The notes under the pieces were generated by a model, which was not told the DNA's origin, did not search any database, and saw only the letters and a program-made list of their open reading frames with translations. A stretch of DNA of 64,000 bases from Capra hircus (taxonomy: Eukaryota; Chordata; Mammalia; Artiodactyla; Bovidae). The position numbers were made by a program, and so were the translations under genes. The stretch spans positions 78,076,069-78,140,068 of the forward strand of contig NC_030811.1 of NCBI RefSeq assembly GCF_001704415.2, in the 5' to 3' direction. This document shows positions 34,952 through 47,319 of this stretch, piece after piece (positions within the stretch are counted from its first letter, which is position 1; the number at the start of each line of letters is the position of its first letter).

Positions 34952-35242
34952 AGGTTCTACCTTATGTGCCAATCATCGTTGATTAATAATGGTTATCTAC
35001 AGCACACTGAAGAGAAGAAATTCACAGCCAAGTTGGGGATAGCAAAATGCTCTGTGATCAGTTATAAAGGTTTAACCTCTTTTAACTTCCATATTTTCCT
35101 TATAGGAATCATAAAACCTTTTCTGTGAGAATTAAATAAAATATAATGTAAACTTCACAAAACATTTCCAGGCACAAACCAGGTACCAATAAAATGTTCA
35201 GTCCCTTCTTTCTGGCTTCTTCTTTCATATTTGATTACAACT
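34952..35242. other. Unique DNA
   Basis: No gene or repeat recognised. Confidence 0.5.
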
Positions 35243-35400
35243 GCAGTACAATTGCAGAGAAGGCAATGGCACCCTACTCCAGTGTTCTTGCCTGGAAGGT
35301 CCCATGGACGGAGGAGCCTGGTGGGCTGCCGTCTATGGGGTCGCACAGAGTCGGACACGACTGAAGCGACTTAGCAGCAGCAGCTGCAGCAGCAGTACAA
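35243..35400 (+). repeat. Single-unit Bov-A SINE with short direct repeats
   Basis: The body (35257-35391) starts like monomer 1 of Bov-A2 (gagaaggcaatggcacccta) but from the middle on it matches monomer 2 (ggtgggctgccgtctatggg, cactgaagcgacttagcag-like end). The linker and half of each monomer are missing. The direct repeat gcagtacaa flanks it at 35243-35251 and 35392-35400. Either an inserted monomer or a dimer collapsed by recombination between the two units. Confidence 0.9.
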
Positions 35401-37519
35401 CTGGCTCATGATTAATTACAAATATACAGACCATACTTTAGGCCCATGATTTACTATAACTGTACCATTCCTATTATTTGGCTCATGATTATTCACAACT
35501 CTATAGCCTATACTATTCCACAATTTAATATACTTTTGCAGTCCACACTATAGTTTTTTCATTGTTGACCACAAGAGTATCATCCTGTGCTCTAGGTCAA
35601 CACATCATCGTTTTTTGCTATTGGAACATAAAAAGAGAAAATACAAATATCACAGTTAGACTGTACACAGATGACTTAGAAAAAAAAGTGGTTCTTGTGG
35701 TGAATACCTGAAAAACTATATATTAGATAGTTTGTTTCCACTGAGTAGAAATTCAGACATTAACTTGTCTTTTGAAAAACGCAAAAGATGAAAACTCTGT
35801 TGTTTCTGCTCAATTTTTATAAAATCTAAAACAGCTTTAAAAATTTTCGATTATTAAAAAAAAATGATGTATGAGTCGGTGATTTTAAAAAATGCAGATG
35901 CACCCTAACACCACCGTTCAGCCAGGAAACTCATGGTTTTTCTCTCTTGTCATTCCTGTTTCCTTGTTCTCATTACTCCCTATTTAATTTCTCACACGGG
36001 TTGGATGAACAATGTGTGCATTGAGAAGATGGCTATTCTGACTTTTTCATGAGACTAATACCTGTCCTAAAAAGAAGTATATAGTTCAACTCTATTCACA
36101 GACTCAGAAAAGAAAGAAAAAACTTGCTGAAGGTCAATTAGGATTCAGCTATTTTCTTTGCTTGTTTTGTAAAGCCTAATGCTTAAGTATGCTTTCCTTA
36201 CACTGCCTGATAAATTTCAAGTGAAAGGCTCAAGTTGGATCAGTTTACAAACCCTGAATCTGAAATTTAAAAGTACTTTGCAAAAATAGCAATAGGGTAC
36301 ACTGAGAAAACTCATTTTGTCCTGGCTTCATTTTACCCATTTTTATGAAGGGCTGGCTTAATAAAGCAGTATGGCTCACCTACTTAATTATTACAAATTG
36401 CTCTTCCAAAACAAACAAACAAACAAAAAAACGTGTTTCCAACAAAAGTACAACTGGGTTTATGAATCCTTTGGATCCCAGTTACTCTGTATTATTGCCA
36501 GCCAAATCAAAATTGTACTGCAACTACAAAAGAACGCTTTTTTAAAAGAAAATAATTTGTTTTGTCACTTATATAGGTTCTTTCATCTAGTTTAGCAAAA
36601 TATGTTATTATCTTCCATGTTGTGAGAAGACTTTACAAAGTATAAACTGCTTTGCTATCCACCATGAACCTTCATATCAAGCCAAAATTTTTGCCCTCTA
36701 GACAAAAATTTCCCACTTCTAGTGGTCAGCTAGTTAAGTCCCTTCATCAAGGGTGAGTATCAGAAAGCTTGAAGAGCCAGTTAGGGAGGAGAAGTCATAG
36801 TTTTATTTATTTATTTACTGTTAATTGATAAATGAGCCAATAAAGCTAGTCTGTTTTTTTAAGGATTTGTCACTGAAATCAGACAGTTTAAATTCCTTTA
36901 GAATATTACCATCTCTATTTATCTCTGCTAAACACCTCTCCACACTAATCCATATCCTTTTGTTTCTTAAATCAAAATAAGCCAACACAAGCCAAATCTC
37001 TGCCAATAAGAGAACTATGTCTATAAATAAGATTTATGTAAAAAATAGTAAAAATAGTAAGGACTAAAGTTTTTATTAAGACACTAGTTTTCTGTCACAT
37101 ATCTCCTGGCTAAAAGAATTGTCCACATTTTAAATCTAGTTTAACTTTTAGATAGTGTTCTGGTTAAAAAATCTTATCAAATCTCCTAATTATGTATCCA
37201 AGCAAAGGTATTAAGAACATCTTGTGCATGCAGCTTTAACAATGCCAGTCTTGAAAACTTTTGATGAGAAATTGTTTTTGAGTCAAAAGCAAAGTATGAG
37301 TGTCATAGGTGATACAAATACTGACACAGAATGTTCTCTTTGTACTCAAAGAATACTTGTAGTCATTCTATCTAACCACAGGGAAAAAATTCTGCTGAAG
37401 ATTTAGTGGTAGAACTCTCTGTTCATATATTTCTCATTCTAATATTACAAAGTAGAACATGACATTAAATACTGAATTATAAGACTTTTAGCACAAGAAA
37501 AAGATCCTGTAGCTATTCA
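35401..37519. other. Long unique stretch, no gene seen
   Basis: About 2.1 kb with no interspersed repeat that I recognise, apart from a short aaac repeat at 36409-36430. Short frames on both strands (60-75 codons) show no domain. Confidence 0.55.
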
Positions 37520-37645
37520 CAGCTCTCATTTTAGAGAGAAGAAATCTAAGGCTCAAAGTTCGATGACTTGCATGAGATCACAGAGTTACTCTTAACCATG
37601 TGTGAACCAGATTCCCAAATGCTGAACACACATCTTTCTAGCAGG
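37520..37645 (+). repeat. MIR SINE fragment
   Basis: The core order is kept: tttagagagaagaaatctaa (gaggaaactgagg region), ggctcaaagttcgatgactt, gcatgagatcacagagttac, then gtgtgaaccagattcccaaa. Confidence 0.65.
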
Positions 37646-37669
37646 GAAAAGATATAAAATGTTTTGTTT

Positions 37670-37945
37670 AAACACCCAGTATCAATTTCAAGTCCAAATC
37701 TGCTTCCCTATACAGCTATTTTCTGACTATATGGATTAAAGTAGCCATATCCTTGAGAGATTGTACTAGAATATGCACGACACTTAATTTTACCTATTTG
37801 TTTATAATACACTAGACTGCAAGTTCCTATGGGGGCCAGGAGAGTATCTTACTTACCTTTGTTCCTTTAACACTTAACATGATTTCTGATTCAAGGAAGG
37901 CAGTAAAATAATACATATTGATTAAGTGAATGAATGTATACATCA
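37670..37945 (+). repeat. L2 LINE 3' end
   Basis: Plus strand: acttaattttacctatttgt and ttataatacactagactgca agree with the L2 3' UTR start, followed by agttcctatgggggccagga and a tail with ttaagtgaatgaatgta. Confidence 0.72.
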
Positions 37946-39379
37946 ATTTTTCCTTGATGATTTAGAATAAATATCAAGACCTTACAGTTTAATGAACTTT
38001 AATACTAATTTTATTGTAACATGGATTAGCTGAAATTGTCCCTATATACATAATAAGAGAAATACTAAGTTTATTTATACAAATTTGGGAAAACATGACT
38101 CTTCCAAAGTTATCAAGTCACTGAATCATTTGCTGCTTAACTGGAGATCTTTTACAGTGTATCAGATTTAGCATTTTCCTTGGCAGATTGAAGGTTGTTA
38201 TTGCCACTTTCTTTCTAAAGCACGTTACCCTTCACGTTATTTTCAGTTATTCGGTTCTAATATATATCTTTGATATCTATTCTTTTTTAAAGTAACTTTT
38301 CCTTTTTAAATAGTAAAGACTATTATACAGTTGATGTAAGAGAAAGTTACATAGAAACTGATGGTATCAACAATAAGAGAATTAGCTAGAAGATACTATT
38401 TATTGAAAAAAATCCAAACACAAAAATAAAACTGTCATTTCTTTAAAATTAATTACTTGGAAACAGAAGAGAGAATAAGAGGAACAATGTTTTTAATACA
38501 ATTAGCAGAGTGTGATTATGTATAGGAGGCCAGAGAGACAAGAGAAATAGTTGGCATAGCAGGAAAGTCTTAGCATGACAGGGTGACTACATTTAACCCT
38601 TGACAATACACAAAGGCAGGAACACTTTGTAAATCTATATAATTAAGTGAAATTCTCAGTAGCTTCCCTATAAATCTCTAGAGAGGAGGCTGGCTAAAGG
38701 CTAGATTCTATAGTTGTCACTGCTCTAGTTGAATGGCCTTGATTTGACCCCTAAATGACAGTCACACCTAGGAAAAAGAATCACTAATGCATTTGACACA
38801 TATTTCTTCTCCATTACTAAGTCAGAGACTTCAAAAATAAAGGCTAAGAGACACGTTATACAAAAAAGAGCTTGCTCAAATCTAAAATCTTAGAAGTACC
38901 ACGTTTTTGTCCTGAAGTATTAAACCCTTGAGGCCAAGTCTAAGCAGGAGATGCAAAAGTATCAGGAAAATGAGCTATCAGAATCTAATGTGTTCTATTC
39001 CATAAATTAACATGCAACACAAGAATTCATGTGGCTCCTGAGATTGGCCAGGGTCAAAGGTAATTACTGCCAGAAATTTACATATTGAAAAGGGATCTGG
39101 CTTTCCATTCAGTCTTTCCTTATTCTCCACTAGCTCCTATGGTCAGAGATGGCTGTATGTCGTGGTTTACCCAAGACAGTCCCAGCAAATGCTTATTTAA
39201 CTGGGACTTGAAAATTAATTTTTGTTCTCAAGTTTTTCCAGTTTGGATGATAGATTATACACTCATTCATTTAAAGCCCAAATTTCTTAATTTTATTCCC
39301 TAAATACTTCTTAAACCAATCTACTTCTTTGCCTCCAAACTCTTTACACTTTCAACTTTCATGAGGATTAATGCAGAAA
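37946..39379. other. Unique DNA, no gene seen
   Basis: About 1.4 kb without recognisable repeats or coding potential. Confidence 0.55.
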
Positions 39380-39990
39380 TCACATATCTAGTCTTCTTAT
39401 TTTACACTTGCTCTGCTCAAATTCACTTTAAATTACACATATTGCAAGGAGTCTTTTAAAAACAAAATTATGACACTACACTCCTTAAAAGTTTTCCATG
39501 TTCCCATTTATATTTAGATATATAAAGACCTGAATGATCCTGCCTCTTAAGCCCCAGCCGGCAACATTCCATTCTCTCCTTTCTTTTCTAATTCTTCAAC
39601 CACACTGGATTTCCTGTAGGTCTCAGAGCATTCAAATCTGCCACCTCTCTTTCTACAATAAACTTCCTCCTCTGAACTTCCTTACTCTGGTCTTATTCCT
39701 ACTCATCCTTTCAATTTCAGTTTAAATACCGCTTCCTCAGATAAATCTTCACACATTCCCATAGATTAAGCAAGGTCTGCTTTTACAGTAATGACAATAA
39801 TGCACAATCCTTCATAACACTCAGCTAGATAATTCTATATAAGTAATATATTTCATATATAGTTTATATTGTAACCCCACTAGTTGAAAAATTCTAAGAA
39901 AAGAGGCATCATATTTTATCTTGCTTGTTATTAGATTTCCAACACCTGAACATACAATGAATGTTCAACAGTTTTATGTTAAAATAACAA
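39380..39990 (+). mobile_element. L2 LINE 3' part, about 600 bp
   Basis: The longest uninterrupted L2 here. In order: the tatgacactacactccttaa segment of the ORF end, ataaagacctgaatgatcct, cctctcttt-rich coding end, gtttaaataccgcttcctca, then the 3' UTR (ttatattgtaaccccactag) and tail (acaatgaatgttcaaca). ORF fragments such as 39534-39725 are traces of the L2 ORF end, no longer readable as protein. Confidence 0.8.
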
Positions 39991-42857
39991 CCAAAGGGGA
40001 GTTCCAATTTTAGATAGCTAAATATAAAGTATCTATTTACTCCTTGACTTTAAATACCATATCTGAATATGTACACCAATATTTCACAATACATATTACC
40101 TTTTGCTTAATTCTACTTCATCAATGAACAAAAGATAAACTGGATTTTGCCCAACAGACATCAGATTAAGGTGAAAAGTACATGTATTTGGCACATCTAA
40201 TTATTTCATATTTATCTCAATTATATTGTAATCAACAATGTGATTATGGATCAACATTTCTATTCACAAGGTACTTCTAATGCTTTCATTTTTCTCCTTT
40301 CTATTAATTTTGGTAAAATGGGGAGAATATAATAAAATGTTCCAATAATCACACAAGTATTGATGTGTAACACTGTTTACACTGTTTAAATGTTTGGCTA
40401 AAAGGAAACTTCATGAAACAATTACTCAAAATATTTGTCAACTGAAGTATGAAAAGCTGCATCAAGTATGTAAAAATCAACATACAGGTATCAAAGTATG
40501 CATTATTGGAAAGCCAAATATGAAATTTAAAAACCAATTATAGCATGATTCAGTTGATATTTAGGATATATATCTGTTAGGGTAAATTCAGCTATAATAG
40601 AAGGAAATTCAACTTATGTGTCTTGATCAATAAAGATATTTGATTTTCTCATATAACAAGAACTTTGAAGGTTGTTAGTTTCAAGGTTTGCCATAGTGGT
40701 TCAAGCATGTTATCAGGAACTCAAGCTCATTTTATCTTTCTGTTATGTATTCTCACCTTTTTCTGTAGATCTTTTAAACTCACGGTTATAAGATAGCTGC
40801 CTCAACTCCAAATACAAAATCCTCCTACAACCACAGTCATAAGGAATGAAGTAGCAGGGAAAATAGAACCTTCTCTTCTGGAGCCCCTCTTTTTGAGTAA
40901 AAGTGTCCCTTTCAGAAGCTATCAAGATCTACATTATGTTTCATTGACCAGAACTGGATCATCACTACCAGATATATCACTAACAAAAGGGAATGAAATT
41001 ATCAAAATTGGCTTAAAGCAATCATGATTTATCTCCTGGGATGAGGAAAGTCTGAGAACTTTCCTGAGAAATCTTCCCTGAGAACAAAGGATCTCAGCCC
41101 TCTGTATGAACAAATATGCTATGCTAAAACATCTATCATAGAACTCTGAAGAGCTGGAATTATATCAGATTTCTCTGGATTAAAAAATCAAAATGATAAC
41201 AGTATAAATTACATATTTAAAATGTTGTTTCCATATATTCTAACATAAAAGAGTTCTAGGGGCAAACAACTATTTCTAATACAGAAGGGACTAAATTAAA
41301 AGTAAAACCATATACATTGTTAGAAACTTTCTATTTTTTGAAAATATAAATATCTGGGAAGTTTTACAGACTCAAAATATCTGACACAAAAATAAACCTT
41401 GTTTTTCAGAGCCATTTTCATCAATACTCACACCAAATACATTTTTACTAATTGGTAAAAGTTTTATTTAGCTGTAAGGCTTTTATAACCATGTTACAGT
41501 TATGGAAGACAAAAGACAAGCAAAAATACAGAGACTAATTTCATACTCAAACTCTCACTTACATTTTACCTGTAATTATATTCTTAACTTTATATTACAT
41601 CAAACCCAATGACAAAAAAAGTCATCTCAAATCACATCAACCTTGCAGTTGCATCCCAGAGAAATACTGGCTCTGAACCAAGTACCCAGGTACTAACTAG
41701 TTTAGCTTTAATTCAGAGCAGATGGACGAGGGTTTTCAAGGTCAAATCTAGAGGATCTTTTTGGAGAATACCTCATGGTCTTGCAACATAGCAGATGGTG
41801 AAAATATTTTAGGGCTATTTTCAAATGATGTTAGCAAAACTACATTTCTATCAATTGCCTTTTATAGCTTCCATAAACATGACTTTCCTTCCAAATGAAG
41901 AGTTAAAATGATATAGCTTAGCAGGGCTTTTCTGAGATGTCATTATCAACAATGACACACTGAGTATTTATATTCCAAGTTCAGAGATGAATTGCAGGAG
42001 AGGAAGCAGTGGATCTCCTGAGATAAACAGACAGATATTGATAAATGATGTTATAATGCATATCCTATTTTCCTGTAAAGAGGGAAAAAATTCAATCTCC
42101 TGTTATAGTAGACTTTAAAATTGATGCTTCTTTTTGGAAGATAAGCACAGCATAATATTTATTTTTGACCCTCTAAACAAGTAACAACTCCAGATATATC
42201 ATAAATGTCAAATAAGTTGTATATGGGGGGGGCTGTAACTTTTATTTTCAAGATAAATTATTGTGGTGGATATATGCCATGTGGGACAATGCCAGGTATC
42301 TATCTACTCATTCTATCCTGATTTTCTCTGGAGAAACTTTTATACCTATTGTCTAAAACCTTACTGAAACAGTAATTCCTATTTTCTATCACTCAGTCCC
42401 AAGAGGAGAGTAGAATAGTCTCAGATTCTTTACATTTCTCTAACCTGCCAGGGCTGGAGGAATGGCATCAATTAGGCTAACGATACCCTTTCCTGGGAAT
42501 TTGAATCTTGAGTGATGCAAGGATAAGAGTGATACAAGTATAGAGTTCATTTGTTACAGTAGCAAAGGTAGGAGAGGTGATGCTATCTGATTAAGACTGT
42601 TCCTGCTACTCTGGTTCTTATTTCCCAGACCCCTCCAATTTTTGGTTTCAGACCAATTATAAACCAGATCTCCTTATTCTAACAAATTCTCTGTCACTTA
42701 ACTAGAATCTAATTCTATTATAGTAAATTAAAAAAATACAAAGAAGCAAAATTAGACAATATAAAATATCTACATTATTTTGTAACCTTTTTTTCCATCA
42801 ATGAATCTTTACATTTTTTATGGTCAATGAAAATAGTTTTTACACTGATAAACTTCA
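39991..42857. other. Longest repeat-free stretch (2.9 kb)
   Basis: No gene, RNA or recognisable interspersed repeat. A G7 run at 42225-42231. Short frames (40349-40537, 40743-40925, 41609-41791) show no domain and differ in strand. As the largest piece without mobile DNA in a repeat-rich window, it is the best place to look for conserved noncoding function. Confidence 0.5.
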
Positions 42858-43070
42858 GGCTTCCCAGGTGACACTAGTGGTAAATAACCTGCCTGCCAAT
42901 GCAGGAGACATGAGATGTGGATTTGATCCTTGGGCCGGGAGAATCCCCTAGGAGAGAACATGACAACCCACTCCAGTATTCTTGCATGGAGAATCCCATG
43001 GACAGAGGAACCTGGAGGGCTACAATCCATAGGGTTACAAAGAGTCAAACACGACTGAAGTGACTTAGCA
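42858..43070 (+). repeat. Bov-tA SINE
   Basis: Plus strand: ggcttcccaggtgacactag head, a B box changed to atttgatcctt, a Bov-A body with gtattcttgcatggagaatc, and gagtcaaacacgactgaagt near the end. Confidence 0.92.
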
Positions 43071-43104
43071 TGGATACACACAGGTAAACTTTAATGGTTA
43101 CCTA

Positions 43105-43181
43105 GCTGGCGGGCTACAGTCCAGAGGGTCACAAAGTGTCGGACAGCACTGAGTGACTAAGCACAGCACACAGCACAGCAT
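43105..43181 (+). repeat. Bov-A body 3' fragment
   Basis: Only the last 60 bp of a Bov-A/Bov-tA body (ggcgggctacagtccagagg to gcactgagtgactaagc) followed by a cagca-rich tail. It is 34 bp from the previous SINE in the same orientation and may be a separate truncated insertion. Confidence 0.8.
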
Positions 43182-43493
43182 ATCTTTGCATGGATATACT
43201 ACAGTCTACTAGAATCCATGTAACCAATACTGGATATCTGAATGGTTCCCTTTTTTAACCATTATAAATAGCATTCTGTCATTGAATATGCATATGTCAT
43301 GGAATACAGTTTTGATATATTTACCTTATAATAAATTTCTAAAAGTGGAATTGTTGAGGCAAAAGATAAAGGCAATTTTTTAAGCTTTGAATTACGCAGA
43401 CGTTACCACCACAAGGAAGGCTGTACCTATGTACCATGCTATTAGCAGTGTAGGACAGTGCCCATTTTGAGAATATCCTATCCATTACTTTGA
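43182..43493. other. Possible decayed L1 piece
   Basis: Contains gcattctgtcattgaatatg, aaatttctaaaagtggaatt and ttgttgaggcaaaagataaa, which recall the antisense end of old L1 ORF2, but the match is weak. No gene. Confidence 0.4.
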
Positions 43494-43650
43494 TTCTGCT
43501 GCTAAGTCATTCAGTCGTGTCTGACTCTGTGCAACCCCATAGACGGCTGCCCACCAAGCTTCCCCGTCCCTGGGATTCTCCAGGCAAGAACACTGGAGTG
43601 GGTTGCCATTTCCTTCTCCAATGCATGAAAGTGAAATGTGAAAGTGAAGA
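43494..43650 (-). repeat. Bov-A2 SINE, 3' half
   Basis: Minus-strand monomer 2 (tctgctgctaagtcattcag through ccaatgcatgaaagtg) plus part of the linker. The other monomer is missing; BovB-like sequence starts at once. Confidence 0.9.
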
Positions 43651-43655
43651 GACTA

Positions 43656-43811
43656 TGTTGTTGTTATTGTTCCGTGACCAAGTCATGTCTGACTCTTTGC
43701 GACCTCATGGACTGCAGCACACCAGGCCTCCCTGTCCCTCAGCATTTCCAGGAGTTTGTCCAAGTTCATATCCATTGAATTGGTGATGAGATGGTTGGAT
43801 GGCATCACCGA
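43656..43811 (-). mobile_element. BovB 3' end with fold-back at its 5' side
   Basis: Positions 43656-43788 are minus-strand BovB 3' sequence (catgtctgactctttgcgac, gagtttgtccaagttcatat, tggtgatg). At 43785-43811 the next BovB segment appears in the reverse orientation: agatggttggatggcatcac is plus-strand BovB and would pair with the region that should follow. The junction shares gatg with both arms. Confidence 0.85.
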
Positions 43812-45010
43812 TTTATCACCATAAGAGACTATGAAGTCATTTAACTTTACTTGCCCAAAAGCACAATAGAAAGTAATCATCTTTGGTTTGAGAGGTCTCA
43901 TGTAATAAAGAAGAGTTTCAATAGAATGCAATGCATGCCTCATACTAGTTAAGAGTTCTCCATAGCGTTCTTAGTACAACTGAATACAAACCAATTCCAT
44001 ATGTATTTCTTGGTGGACGGATACTGCCAAAAGCTCTCATAGTAAGTAAGGAAGAGCAAGAAAAGAGAATCAAAGAAAACCCAGCCATCTACCATTATAG
44101 CTACACCTCAGAGCTAACTGGCTAATACACTCAAAGAAAGGAAATCAAAAGATTTCATTCTACCAGAAGTATATTTACACAAAAGACATGCCTAAAATCC
44201 ATTATCTATACCTGGAAAGAGCCTGAAAAACACAAAGTCTAGCCATGCTCCACAGTGTTTTCTCTGGATGGTTCTATAAAAATCACATGGCATCTTCCTG
44301 AGTCGACTGGCTTTTATTTTACCTGATGTAACAGTAGATGTTGCTGAAAAATAAATGAAGCATCTAGGTAAATATGTGCTCAAAGGATAGTATCTCGGTT
44401 AGAGGATAATGAGACCCACTATTATAACTTTAGCTGCTGTGTACTAAAAAAATACACCCATAAACACACCTTTGGAATTTTTACATTTATTGTGAACTAA
44501 ACAGGTATATTAGCATATGTCTGTGTGTGTGCATATGAATGTGTGTGTGAGCATGTGTGTGTGTAATCTGAACAAATCCAATGGTCTTGAGTGGCCTGAT
44601 TTCAATGAGGTGTTAGTTCAGAGAATCACAGTTTATATAGGGGAAAAAAGTAATTAAAATACTTCAACTATTTGCTCAGTTTCTCAGAAGATAAATGCTT
44701 TTAATGGAGAGCAAGTATTCTGAGAATTATTTTCTTCCTGATTCAGATTTCATTAACACAGCAGCTATTTCCTGAATCATTTCTCCAAATCTCAACCCCC
44801 AGTTGTCTGAATTCAGCCTGTTTTTTTTTTTCCTCTGTCTTCCCTCTTCATCCATCAGCTACTTATAATGTAGAGTCTTATTTCTTAAGTATTTCCTCTG
44901 CTTAAAATAATATCTGATTATATACAACAAAGATGTATCCAAGTGCTAACATGGTAAGCACCTACAGCACAGGCAAATCCAAGAATATTGTGATAATTCA
45001 AGAAGTAATT
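43812..45010. other. Unique DNA with (TG)n
   Basis: No gene. An imperfect tg repeat lies at 44520-44564 and a T run at 44821-44831. No other repeat landmark. Confidence 0.55.
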
Positions 45011-45806
45011 GATCAGATACTCAGATGACACCACCCTTATGGCAGAAAGAGAAGAAAAACTAAAGACCTGCTTGATGAAAGTGAAACAGGAGAGTGAAAA
45101 AGTTGGCTTAAAACTCAACATTCAAAAAACAAAGATCATGGCATCTGGTCCCATCACTTCAAGGCAAATAGATGAGGAAACAATGGAAACAGTGAGAGAA
45201 TTTATTTATTTGGGCTCCAAAATCACTGCAGATGGTGACTTCAGCCATGAAATTAAAAAGATATTTGCTCCTTGGAAGAAAAGCTATGACCAACCTAGAC
45301 AGTATATTAAAAACCAGAAATATTATTTTGCCAACAAAGTACTGTCTAGTTAAAGCTATGGATTTTCCCAGTAGTCATGTATGGATGTGAGTTAGACTAT
45401 AAAGCAAGCTGAGCACCAAAGAATTGATGCTTTTGACCTGTGTTGTTGGAGAAGACTCTTGAGAGTCCCTTGGACTGCAAGGAGATCAAACCAGTCAATC
45501 CTAAAGGAACTCAGTCCTGAAAATTCATTGGAAATACTGATGCTGGAAGCTGAAACTTCAATACTTTGGCCACCTCACGTGAAGAACTGACTCATTGGAA
45601 AAGACACTGATGCTGGGAAAGACTGAAGGCAGGAGAAAGAGGGGACGACAGAGAATGAGATGGTTGGATGGCATCACCGACTCAATGGACATGAGTTTGA
45701 GCAAGGTCCGGGAGTTGGTGATGGACAGGGAAGCCCGGCGTGCTGCAGTCCATGGGGTTGCAAGAGTCAGGCTTAACTGAGCGACTGAACTGAACTGAAC
45801 TGAATT
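45011..45806 (+). mobile_element. BovB LINE 3' part, 800 bp
   Basis: Plus-strand BovB from the RT catalytic box to the ctgaactgaactgaactga tail. Frame 45009-45353 encodes RYSDDTTLMAEREEKLKT, LNIQKTKIMASGPITS and YLGSKITADGDFSHEIKK; the catalytic box is YSDD (45018-45029) instead of YADD. Frameshifts follow near 45265-45420, and the C-terminal block reopens at 45595-45780. Truncated right at the catalytic box, so fingers and endonuclease are missing. Confidence 0.94.
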
Positions 45807-46974
45807 CTAATTAAACATTAATAACGCTTTCTCTGACATATTCAAATATAATTCATGACAGAACAACCTTACAAAGTGGTAGATAAGGTGTTCTATGTCA
45901 CTTTTAAAGGTTTCTGGTCCAATTACTCCATACCTATTTTGCAATGCAAAAGGGCTTTATAAACAAAGGCTTCAAAAAACAGAGGGTTTTACTTTTCCTA
46001 AGACAAAAGCAAATAGTGCTTTAACACTTCACTAGTGGATGCACTGCTGTCTTATATGATTACAGCCATTCTTAATTTTTTAATCAAAGGGGAAACTTAT
46101 CCTGGAAAGAAACAAATGGCTCATATATGCATGTATCTAGAAAATCTGATTATCAAAAGAACCATCATATGTGCAAATGATCTCAAAGAGTCATAGAGAT
46201 TATTTTAGTGATGTAGTGAAACTATGGTGATATTTTGAAGTGCTTTTTGACTATAAATTTGCACCACTTTATTTCTAAAGCCACTGTCTGTACTGTAGAG
46301 AACACACACAAATGAATTTTATTGTTAAAAAAAGACCAATCTCCTAGGTAAAACAAATTCCACGATACATTATTAGTACCTAAAGTTTTCATCTTTTCTT
46401 TTAAAAGAGTGAGGTACTTGTATTATTATGTGTTGGAAGGAGAAGAGGGTTACACTGTCAGCACTAGTGATTTGTCAAGAGTTCATCTTTTTGCAATTTT
46501 ATGGCAAATGTAGATTGAGGTCTCAGGCAGGCTTTTTTTGTTCTCTCATAATTACTTAACCTATTTGACCATTCTGAATTTGCATAGTGATACTTCCTTA
46601 ATGTTAACTTTCATTATATGAAACATCTGTTTAGATGCATATGCTGAGTAAATGACTTTATACAATCTAAATTTATATTTATATCATAAAAATAAAATAG
46701 GCTCAGTATTAATGAAATTAATTTTTTGACAATCCAAAATATGCAATCAATGACTAAAGCTAAACACAGTTAAGGTATGCTGGGCAGCTCACAGTGTCTT
46801 TGAACAAAGGTCAATAAATTATGTACATTTTTGTATAGCCAAATGTTGCCCTCAGTAGCTGCCTAACAATCAGATGAAATTATTTCTTAGTTTTATTTCA
46901 GTCTATAATATTTAGAAGCACTGAAATTATTGTCTGTGGAGAATCACATTTGGAATAGTTTTTGAAAGCTTTCT
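45807..46974. other. Repeat-poor stretch
   Basis: About 1.2 kb without recognisable repeats or coding potential. Confidence 0.5.
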
Positions 46975-47170
46975 TTTTAATTCAATCCAATACATTATCA
47001 AGTATGTATTAGATGTCTTCTATGTGCAATATGTCTCAGTACTTAGGAAAGACAAAGTAGAGTGTGTCTACTTTCAAGGATCCTATATGCTAACGTAAGA
47101 GGAGGATAAAGAGTTGACAATTACATTGCAAAACATAACTGCTACATTAGACAGGTACAAAGCACAGTGA
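46975..47170. repeat. Probable old mammalian repeat, family unsure
   Basis: The order attatcaagtatgtattaga, cttctatgtgcaatatgtct, aaggatcctatatgctaacg and acaattacattgcaaaacat resembles a very common old mammalian repeat with a tttattgagcacctactatg start. I cannot separate L2-, MIR- and DNA-transposon-derived versions by eye. Confidence 0.4.
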
Positions 47171-47319
47171 GGTCTTCTCATAACTACTCTTTCTTCATAC
47201 TAAATATTTAACTCATCAAAAGTTTTTTTTCTTAATTGCCTTTCAAATATGTTGACTTCTCTCCATTTCTTATCATCCCACTCCAAGCTATAAGTTTGCT
47301 GGCATTTATTGATCTTCCT

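Noticed and set aside
44515..44567. (TG)n as a regulatory or Z-DNA element
   Set aside because: A short imperfect dinucleotide repeat; function cannot be argued from sequence.
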